Positions 26,101-37,600 of a stretch of 64,000 bases of DNA are shown piece after piece (position 1 is the stretch's first letter; every line of letters begins with the position of its first letter). Both the position numbers and the translations under genes were made by a program. This DNA comes from Rhabdophis nuchalis (taxonomy: Eukaryota > Chordata > Lepidosauria > Squamata > Natricidae). The stretch spans positions 201,091,605-201,155,604 of the forward strand of contig CM077643.1 of NCBI GenBank assembly GCA_039707465.1. Reading direction: 5' to 3'. The notes below the pieces were generated by a model. The model did not search any database. It saw only the letters and a list, made by a program, of their open reading frames with translations, and was not told the DNA's origin.

Positions 26101-29100
26101 ATCCAAAAATTCTTAGGGTTGAACTTACCAGCTAGATATTGATCTAAAGGCAACACAGGTGCAACATGAGGTGTCCCTTGAGTAATAAGAATATTCAGAA
26201 GTTCGGGTTTAAAATGTTTAAGAATCACTAGTGCTCTTGCAACAAGACCACCCATGGAATGACCTACTACTGCAACACTGCGGGGAGCAAATTCATGACC
26301 CTTCAAAAAATAAAGAAAAATAATCTCACATCATACACAAGGAAAACATATAAAAGCACAAATTATTTTCCATATAATAGTTAATATGTCAAATCTTTAA
26401 GGTAAACCAGACTAAGAAACAGACATTGTTGCCTAAAACTATCTTTATTAGAATATATATAATACACGGGTGTCAAACTCGCCGCATCACGTTGCCATCA
26501 TGTGACGTTTTACAATGTTTTTCCCATTCGCGGAGCTGGCGTGAGCATAGCCTGCACATGACGCATCTGGCCCATGGGCCACCAGTGTGATACCCCTGCT
26601 ATAATAACAGAATCTTGCAAATTTGAATCTGCTTCCCATGCTCCCTCTTTTATCTTCAGGTGAATTGGGGGAAGGACCTGTCTGAGGTGTCTTCTTAAAT
26701 CACTTTCTTTGTATGGGCTCAAGGCACATATATCTGATCACTGCATGGTAACATAAGAACAGCCTTGCTGGAACAGGCCACAGCCCATCCAGTCCAGCAT
26801 TCTGTCTCACACAGTGGCTCACCATTTGCTTCAGGGTATTCCCAAGCAGATGTCTTCACCTGCTTATGATTCCCTGCAAATGGCATTGAGCGAAATCCTG
26901 CCTATCTCTCCAACCCGGAGGGTGTCCTTAGGCATCCATAATGATAGCCATTGATACCCTTGTTCTCCATGAACTCGTCTAATCCTTTCTTAAAGGTGTC
27001 GAGGTGACAGCTGTCACCATTTCTTCTGGCAGGGAGTTCCATAGACCAGTGATCCTCTGGGTGAAAAAGTACTTCCTCTTATTTGTTTGAGGTCTAGCTT
27101 CCAAAAGTTTCCGGGAGTGCTCCCTAGTTCTAATGTTGTGCGATAGGGAAAACAGTTTTTCCTTTTCTACTTTGTCCACACCATGCATGATTTTAATGGA
27201 GATCTTCTCTCTGTTCATCGAGGCCATCTTCCATATTTTCTCCATCATGAGGATAAAGGCATAAAACAGTAAAAAGTTAATATACATTGTATTTATCTTC
27301 ATACCTTATATAATTTAAGAATTATTTTAATACACTCATGCACAAATCTTGTCTGCCTTTGTAGACTTCCACCATATAGTGCAACAAGTTCTTCATTGAA
27401 ATTCACACTGAAGACATCAAAATGATATTTGAAATCCATATCTTCTGCCTTTCTCAGTGCTATTGATCCAAGAGAACGTACTGAAAAAAGCATATATTAG
27501 AAGCAGAGATAATTAAAATCCTGGATTTGGATGGTGAAGTAGATCCCTAAAAGAGACAGGGAGGAGGCAGAAAACAAAACTATGAGGATTTATTTTTAAA
27601 ATCCTCATTCTAATTTTGTCCAACAGAGATATTTGTCTGCTCCAGTAGTCTCTTGATAGGGACTAGCAGCCCCTAACGAGCAAGCCTATGACTTTTGGGT
27701 CCTTCTGGATTGTGGTTCCATTTAAAACAGAAGGTGAAAACTGCAGCCAATGCTGGCTTCTCCCAGTTTTGGGTGGTGTTTTGTGCTCTATCTTGAAAAG
27801 GAGAACCTTACTATAATGACTCATCCCCTTGCTACCATCCATTTACCTTACTGCAAAACTTCTACATGGGAATCTTTTGAAGACTATTCAGATACTTCAG
27901 TTCATTCACAATGCAGCAGCCCATCTGCTAACCAGAATTTGCCAGAGGGAGCATGTTACACCAGTGCTATGGATGCTACACTAGTTACAGACAGATTTCT
28001 CAATGCCATTTACAGTGCTTCTGATAACTTATATAATATGAGTAAGTTCCAAATTATTTGCAAGAGTGCATTTTCTCAATGGAATTTGCTCAGCTAACTC
28101 AAGCTGTCCAGGAGAAACTACAAATGGATCTCTGCTTTCAGGATGTAGTAGTAGGGAGGCTTTTGGAATGGTTTTCAGTAAACTTCTCATCTGGCTACCA
28201 CCTGGAAATATTTCAAAAGTGATCTCTTTTGGTTGGCATTTGGTCCTTGATTCCATCTTGGTATGGTCATAGCCTGGCTTTGTTACTTCATTTTATTCTG
28301 CATTTTTTACTGTTTTAAGTATGGCATTTTAAAAATGTAATTAATAAATGTAACAAAATACTGTAAATACAAACCATTTATTATCCAGGTAAACACAGAT
28401 TCATGTAAAGATTATTATCCCCATGCTATTTCCTCTTTAGGTATTGTACAGAGATATTTCTATTCCTTCAGAGATACCTTACCTTGCTTAAAACTTCCAG
28501 CATTGCCAGGAAGAAAAAGGATAGGAATCCCTGTTAAGATTAGATTTCTGTTTTCTTCTGCAGAAATTCCTTCCCCGTAGAGATAGAGTTCATAGGCTGG
28601 GTAACGTCTGGATATTTTCTTAGGTAATTTTATTCTCTGAGACAAAACATGTATTTCAGCAGAAGAAAGGTAACATTTTGGTATTAATAGGAAGAATCTA
28701 AGCAATTGCAATGTAAATAAAATTTACACAATAAAATGTACTGTGCTACAGTATTAATATGAAGCAGAGATACTTTTAAAAAGCCTGAAACTATATGACA
28801 GATTTTGAATATATGTATTTCTATATGTAATTACATAATTGCAAATCTGAAACATTTGCATTCCTTCTGACAGTAACTTTGGAGAAGATCCTGAAATGGA
28901 GACCCAAAACTTATATTTGCTTACACAGGTAACCTTGCAACTATGTATGTAAACTTTATGGCACCAGCAGGAGAAAGTGCTACTTTCCACATCCAACAGA
29001 TTTAAAAACATAGTTCAGCCTTCTCCAAGCTAATATTTTTTCAGAATTCTCATTAGCTATAGACAGCATGTTGAACCGGAATGGGCCAAGTCATCACAGT

Positions 29101-32100
29101 CAATTCACTATGGCCAATTCACCGTGGTCAATTTGTCACAGCCAACTCATCATGGATCAACTCGCCATGAGACAATTCACCACAGGGCAATTTAACAATT
29201 CAATTTAATTATTTAAAATAAATAAAAAATATTTTTGTCATCTCTTTTTGCATCCTTTCTATAATGATTCTATTCCACCCTTTATTTGGTATTAGTGTAA
29301 CTCTTGTCCCACAGTGAGTTGTCACATGGCAAATTGGCTGTGGCGAGTTAGCTGTGGCAAGTTGACTGTGTGTTTAACTGGCCATGGCAAATTGTCATAG
29401 ACCTATGCTGAACAGCCAGAAATAATGGAATGTATAACACAAACCTTAGCAGTGAAAGCTGCCCTAATATTTAAACAGATCCAGAACTTGTGCGTACTAT
29501 TTTCTGTTGTTAGCAATCATGCGATTAAATGAAGCCTACTGGCAGATTATTATAGCAAAAGAAGAGTAAAGATACTCAACTTATGACCACAATTGAACAA
29601 AAAAATTGTTACTAAGCAATACAGTTGTTAAATTAGTTGAGCCTCATTTTATGACTTTTTTGCCAGCATTAAGTAAATCACTGCCATTGTTAATTGAATC
29701 ATGTGGTTGTTAAGTGAATCTGGACCTTGCCACTGACTTTACTTGTTGGAAGCCAGGTGGGAAATTTACAAATGGTGATTACATGAGTCTGGAACAGTGC
29801 AACTGTCATAAATACATGCCATTTGACAACTGGTTGAATTTTGATAATGTGACCATGGGGATCCTGCAGTGGTGGTGTGAAAAACGGTCATAAATCACTT
29901 TTTTCAATCCCATTGTAACTTTGGACAATCCCTGAATGAACAGTTGTAAGTCAAGGACTACTTGTATTTGCCCTGTCACTTCTCCTTAGATGAATAGCAA
30001 AAACTCTAGAAATGCCAAATCCTTCAAAGCTATCATACTCAGGAATCAAGGAATACTTGAATTGCTGGAATGCTCCTTATTGTAATAGGGTTGTGTAACA
30101 GAATCTGCTTGCGATAGCCGTTTTCCAGATGCATCTATAACTTATATAATTAAGACGAGTTACTCTAAATCCCATTTACATACCACCCCTTTCCTGGTGG
30201 TATGTAATCTTTTCTATAATGGTTCTGCTTCCTCTTTTGTTTCCCCAGAGTCTGTTAGACACTCTGTCACACTGGTTTAAAATTCTGCTATTAAAATAAT
30301 ACTATTCCAGTTAATTAGAGTTGTTTTGTGGGATTCTTATTTAGCTTTTATGTGCAAGCTATATAATATTTAATAACTCTATGTTGTTATGATTCTAATC
30401 TATTTTTAAAGTGCCTGTAGAAATACAGGGTATTTATTTATAAGGGGGAAATGTCTGGACAAAATTTAATTTCTAATGTTGGATTTTCCCCCTTACCAGA
30501 GGACGCCCTTTGTGGAGTACTGTGAAGCCTGCAAGAGCAACTTCTACCGGAGCCCTGATTTCGGTGACAATTAACTTAGTTAAAACTGTTTTCCCTGTGC
30601 CCCCAGAAGTGTAATTTCTAATGTTGGATTTTCCCCTTTACCAGAGGGAGCCCCTTTTTGGAGTACTATGTAGCCGTTACCACAGCAACTCCACTGCGCT
30701 GCCCAATAGAAACCATTTTAAGGCAGTATCATAGAAACCAATTTAAGTCACAACAGGTTGTATCTTAGCAGAACATACACACCAAGGGGTGTTAGGGGTG
30801 TCTTACCCCCACAGTATTTGTTCCCAGAGAGTAAGTCATCTGTGTACCAAGTTTGGTTGAAACTGCTTGAGACCTTCCAGAGTTATGCTGGAACACACAC
30901 ACACAGAGTACTTTTTTTAATGGCAAAAAGAAAAAAAGAAGAGGGTGACCAGCAAGAAAGTGGATGAACTCAGTTATAAAGTCAAAGGGTGTGTCGCTGT
31001 AAAACTTAAAGTACCAGGTTGAGAAAAGAAAATCTGTTATGTGGTTGCTAAGACAATATAGATGGCATATAATCATTAAATATTTTTTAAAATAAATTTA
31101 GTTTCTACATTTCTGAAAAGGAACAATAGCTGTTATGCTAACTCTTATTAATTTCTGGGATCCTCAAGTCACCATACTAAAACTCATCCCCCCATATATA
31201 GTAAAGGTACACACATATTTCTATACAATCATACAAATATCATACTCCTCTATGTCAAATGTGATTTTCAAGATATTCATGGGAAAAGAACAATCCTTTA
31301 TAAAAATTATTTCTTGTCAAACAACATTGAGCTAAAAAGACGATGGGACTGTAGTATGTTTTATTTATTTATTTATTTATTTTATTAAATTTATACCCCG
31401 CCCTTCTCCTAAAAAAGGACCCAGGGCGGCACACAGGCATCATTAAAAAACATACACAGTACAAAATCCAAAATTTTAAAAACTAATTAAATAATTCCCT
31501 GTGCTAAAATACTAACACTCTAAAATTTAAAATTATCCCTATAAAATCAGAAACGGGGTTATGCTAGGCCGGCTTGTTGGAATAAGTAAGTTTTAAGACG
31601 TTGGCGGAAGAGGCGGAGGTCCACGATGGTGCGTAGATCGGGGGGAAGGTCATTCCAGAGGGCAGGGTCATTCCAGAGGGAAGGCTCTTCCCCTGGGCAC
31701 CGCCAACCGGCATTGCCCAGCCGACGGTACCCTGAGAAGGCCCTCTCTGTGGGAGCGGATCGGTCGAAGGGATGTAGTATCCAATGTGGAATTTACTCTC
31801 TGGAGGTACACAATCTACCTATTCCATCTTGGCTATTAACTAGATTAGGCAGTTTTACCAAGTCTGAGCCTTAATTAATACAACTAGCTTCTTTTGTTTT
31901 ATCAATCCAACATAGAGTGAAGATGATCTATAAAAGGCTTTAATTTAATATTGCAATGCTTTTGTGTAATTAAATTTTGTAATGTTTTTCAATTTTATTT
32001 TAGTTTTAAGCATAGTTTGGTTAAAATCTTTACTGATTTTTCTTCATATTTCTTTAGATATTCCATCAATTTTCTGTAATTTTATGACTTGGTAATGATC

Positions 32101-34611
32101 ATAGTGCTGATCTAATTTCATCTTTTTATATTAGATGTTCTTGTTAAGTAACAGGACTTTTCTAAGCTATCTTGCTTATCTTCTCTACTACACCAAATTT
32201 AAGAATTCTCCTTCCATCTTTATTGGATTTCTTGGAATTAGTTATTAGCTATCCACTGATATTCTTTTCTACACCAGCATGAGGTTGGTATTTCCTGAGT
32301 TTGAAGATCTTTTAAAGTTTTTTCCCTGTATTCCCATGTGTATTTTCAATTTCAATATCTTCATATAATATTGTTTCTCTTGCTTCTAACAAACATATAG
32401 TTAAGAATTATTAATAATTCTTTGTTAAGTTTCTTCCTGAAACCCTGATTGCTTTTTGGCCATTTCCAACATTTATTTCATAATCCATTTACTTTCTTCT
32501 CTTTCTTAATCGTTGTCATCATCTTTTGACATTCGTCCTTAATTTATTTTATTTCATTCCATAATTCTTCTAGTTCCTCATTAATGAGGCTTAGGACTTC
32601 CAAATAATTCTTGATAGTCTCCTTCACAATGGCGGGCATATGCTTAAGATTATATACTAGAAACTGTCTGGTTTTCTTTTACAACTTTAACTTACCATAT
32701 TTTTCCCCAGTATAAGTTGCACTGGAGTATAAGACGCACCCAGATTTTGAAGAGGCTTTTTTTTAAAAAAAAGTAGGTAGGTAGATAGAGGGAGAGAGAG
32801 GGAGAGAGAAATAGAGAGAAATACAGTAGGTAGATAGGTAGGTAGGTAGAGAGTGTAGATAGGTAGGTAGGTAGAGGGATAGAGAGAGAGAAATATATGT
32901 AGAGAGAGTAGGTAGGTAGGTAGTTAGAGGGATAGAGTGAAAAATAGAGAGAGAGAAATACAGTAGATAGGTACAGTAGATAGAGAGAGAGAGAGTAGGT
33001 AGGTAGGTATATAGGTAGATAGAGGGGGGGATAGAGAGAAATACAGTAGGTAGATAGGGAGAGAGAGAGAGTAGGTAGGTAGGTAGATGTTTCCAGGTGT
33101 ATTTACCCATGTGCTGGAGAAGGAAATCGCTGACAACCTGTAGCACCTTAACACTGCCGGCACAGCACTTGATCAATGTAATTCTCATCAACCACTCTAA
33201 TTAAACAGCTTTCCGAAAGGAAAAAAAAGGTTTTGCACTCTGCAAATCTCCCCCAAACGGCCCGTTTTTCGCAAAAATGGGCCCATTTTTTTAAATAAAA
33301 GGCAGGAATAGCCTTGGGGGGGGGGGCTTGCAGAATGCTCTGGGGGGTGGGAGGGCCCAAAAATGGCCCATTCTTCACGAAAATGGGCCATTTTCTGTCA
33401 AAATAAATTGCATGCATAGCCTTATGGAGGCTTATAGAGTACTCCTGGGGGCTGGGGGGGGGGCAAAATTGAGCAAAATAAGCCTATGCACAGCCATTTT
33501 GGTGAAGGGGCGGGGCTTCAGGAGGCAAAAAAAATGCTGTATTCAGTGTATAAGACGCACCCAGATTTTCAGCCTCTTTTTAGAAGAAAAAAGGTGCCGT
33601 CTTATACTCTGAAAAATACGGTAACGTGTAACTTGCATCTTATCTATTGTACAGTCAACCCTAGTCACATGTTTGCTATTATAACTGAATAATTTTTTCT
33701 ACCAATCAGGAATGAGATCATAAGAATTGGCATAGAACCAATCTGAAACTACATACAAAAATAGCAAATAAAATGGTTTCCTTGCATTGAGATTCCATAT
33801 CTACCTACCCCCCGAACTTAGAACAACTTACAGACCTCCGCTCCTTCCGCCGAAAGCTAAAGACTTACCTCTTCCATCAGGCCGGCCTGGCCTAATTTTA
33901 TCCAACCTGACTGTAGGGTAATTTAAAATGTTAATTGGGATTTTAAAGGGATAGTTTTAAGGTTTTTAAGATTTTAAAATTTTGGCGCAGGATTAACTTA
34001 TTTAATTCGGTTTTAAACATTTGTATTGTCACGTTTATATGGTTTTTAAATTTCCTGTGCACCGCCCCGAGTCCCTTCGGGGAGAGGGGGAGGTTTATAA
34101 ATCAAATTAAATTAAAAATTAAATTAAAATATTATACAAAGTATATACAAAAAGAGTTCTGGCAGTTTTGTTAGCAATTTCCCTCAAATTTGCATTACTG
34201 CATAGTTCTCTTAACTCTTCATATTTAAATATCTTGTGCCTTTTACTTAATTTCACACAAAGTATTTTAAACAACAGAATAGTTTTTTTTAAGATGACAG
34301 AAATCAGATAAACAAATCATAAAGATAACCAATACTTGTCTTTCCTGTTGAATTTGCTGTAAAAGCCCTAGTAGTTATACTGACATTCCCACACCCACCA
34401 TACCTTAAACTAGCTATTTATTATACTTAACAAATTTAGCCCAAAGCAGCTTCCAACTACCAATTTAAGTCATGAGTACAACATCTGCAGAACTCTTCTC
34501 TAAAGTCTTTTAATAGTCTCCATTTCATTGTACTGTTAAAAAATATTATTTTAGGTAATAACACTGTAGATATACTGTGTTACCAGGAGGCTGTACTACA
34601 AAGTATATCAT

Positions 34612-34650
<39 letters not shown>

Positions 34651-37600
34651 TTTGCTAAATTTATTTGCCACTGATCTCACTGTGCAGCTGGCTTACAACA
34701 ATAAAAAGAAAGAAATGCAAAGAATGTAAACAGAAGTAACATCATAGAGCAATAAAATAAACAATGAAAAAGCCCATAACAAGAAATACAACTATATGAT
34801 TACCAAAAGCAGCATATATACCATATTTTTGGAGTATAAGACGCACCCAGGTTTTGAAGAGGCTTTTTTTTTAAAGTAGGTAGGTAGATAGAGGGATAGA
34901 GAGGGAGAGAAAGAGAGAGAAATACAATAGGTAAGTAGGTAGAGAGAGTAGTTTGGTAGGTAGGTAGATAAAGGGAGAAAGAAATACAGTAGGTAGGTAG
35001 GTAGGAGAGATAGAGTGTAGATAGGTAGGTAGGTAGGTAGAGGGATAGAGAGAGTAATAGAGAGAGAGAAATACAGTAGATAGGTAGGGGAAGAAAGAGA
35101 GTAGATAGGTATATGGGTAGATAGGGGGGAGGAGAGAAATACAGTAGATAGGTAGGGAGAGTGTGTAGATAGGTAGGTAGGTAGAGGGATAGAGAGAGGG
35201 GGTAGGGAGAGAGAGAGAGTAGGTAGGTAGGTAGGTAGATGTTTCCAGGTGTATTTACCCATGTGCTGGAGAAGGAAATCACTGTAGCACCTAAGGCTTT
35301 GTTTCTGCAGGCACAGCACTTGACCAACGTAATTCTCATCAACCACTCTAACTAAACAGCTTTCCAAAAGGAAAAAAACCAACCCTTTTTGCATTCTGCA
35401 AACCTTCCCAAATTTTTTCTTCAAATAAAAAGCATTAGTAGCCTTGGGGAGACTTGCAGAGTGCTACTGGGGGGATGGGGGCCCCAAAACGAGAAAGAAG
35501 CAGCCCGTTTTTCGCGAAAACAGGTCGTTTTATGATCAAAGAAATTGCATGCATAGCCTTATGGAGGTTTATAGAGTGCTGCTGGGGGCTGGGAGGGGGG
35601 GCAAAAGACCGCCGGTTCTAGGCTCATTTCTGCCCTTCCCAGCCTCCAGGAGCTCTCTGGAAGTCTCTATAAGGCTATGCACAGCCACTTTGGTGAAGGG
35701 GTGTGGTTTCCGGAGGCAAAACTGCTGTATTTGCACCCAGATTTTCAGCCTCTTTTTAGAGGAAAAAAGGTGTGTCTTACTCCGAAAAATATGGTGTATA
35801 TATATATATGAATATGGCAAGGGCCTAGAATAAACCTCACTGAAACTATTACTATCAACTACTTTAATAATGTAGTTCTGTTTCCTATATAAGTTTTATA
35901 TTTGAAAGTGTGCTCAATATTTACTTTATTAACCAAACTTTTGTTTGACAAATTGAATCAAACAAATTGAGTCCTGGTCAAAATTGTGGCATCAGTCCCA
36001 CGTATTACTCTGGAGATAACATATTTTAGAATGCTTTCTACAAAAAAATCATTAAAAAACCCCCAAAGTATAATTGTTTTATTACAGGAGTTCATGTGAA
36101 GCGTATATCTCAAGGTCCTTTTTCATTAGAGGCATCAGTAAGAAACAGCCTGTGAAACATCAAATACAAAGTAACCTGCACTTTAAAACTAAGTATCAAA
36201 GTTCTCAAGGCATCTCAGAAAGAACATGCTTTTAGAAAAGCAACATTGTGTATTCTGTAGTAGCTCAGCCACCACCAACTTGGGATCCAAAAAGCTTATA
36301 TACCACTTCTTCTCACATTAACCTGCCTATTTATTATGAACACTGGATAAGGGCCATCTCTGAGATCCTTTTGCCAGAAAAATTAATTATAAAATCAGGA
36401 TGCTGTCCAAGGCACATTTCTGGGAGTCAAATCTGTATTCTTCTGGGGAAAGTATTACAACATTAGGTGCGGCTCTGCGTTCTCAAATTAGGATTTATTA
36501 CATAGTTGTTTGCTTTAATATTTTACTCTATGTATTAATGTTCATCATACTTTCATTCCCTACATTAAAATCATTTTTTATAGATGAGAGATATTTTAAA
36601 CAAACAACTTGGGAAGAAAAAAACACCTCCAGCTTTTTGCTTGCTCAATATGCTATATAAGGAATATCACTACAAGGTAGACAAAAATAATTTTTGAATA
36701 ACACATATTGTAATTATAAAGGCAAATTAATTGCTTCACTTCCCATGCCTAAAACAACCACATGAAAAGAAAATGATGCCGAAGAAAAAGAGTTTCAGGA
36801 GCTTCTGCTTTTGATTTCCTATCATACCATCATACCAATTACCTGTGATACATGTCTACACTGGTTTTTGTCTGTAAATGGTGCATGGCATTATCCATAA
36901 TGATAAAACTGTTGACATTATAGCCATTTTTAAAAGGAAGATGGGAAAAGCTGACAGAAAGGAAAAGGTCCAGCACAAATCTTTTCAGAATAAAATTGAC
37001 CTATTCTGCTTTCGAAAAGACTGAATACTACTGCATTTTTAAAATCATAGTTATTATCAGAAAAAGATAGGAGAATGCTTTGAGAACTAGGAAGCCACAA
37101 GACAAAATACATTTAGTAAATATTCAAACTTACAATGGTGCCGGAAAAAGTGATTTATGACCATTTTTCATAGTTACAACCTTCACAGCATCCCCATAAT
37201 CATGTGATCAAAATTCAGATGGTTGGCAACTGGTTCAGATTTATGACAATTGCTGCGTTCCAAGATCAAGTGTCCACCTTTTGCAAACTTCTGACAAACC
37301 AAATCAATGGGAAAGCCAGATTCACTTACCAACTGAGTTACTAAGTTATCAATGGCAGTGATTAACTTAACAACTAAGAAAGGTTGTAAAATGGGGCAAA
37401 ATTCACTTAAATGTCTCACTGAATAACATAAATGTTGGGCTCAATTGTGGCTGTAAGTCAAGGACTATCTGTAGTACTCAATTCAAAGAAAAAGAAAAGT
37501 TGTATCAACATTCACAGAGAAAATACTTTGTGACTACTGCTATGAATCCAAGGAAATGTTACTGTTCAACACTCATGTTCTCTCACTATTAAGCAATTGC

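Larger units (their letters stand above)
24301..26128 (-). other. PGAP1 intron 4
   Basis: Contains a 22-bp tandem duplication (24881-24924), an ACATAC-rich tract (24770-24830) and an L2 3' tail (25385-25545). Confidence 0.8.
26301..27304 (-). other. PGAP1 intron 3
   Basis: Contains a short hAT element (26465-26598) and a CR1-like LINE fragment in minus orientation (26744-27240). Confidence 0.85.
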
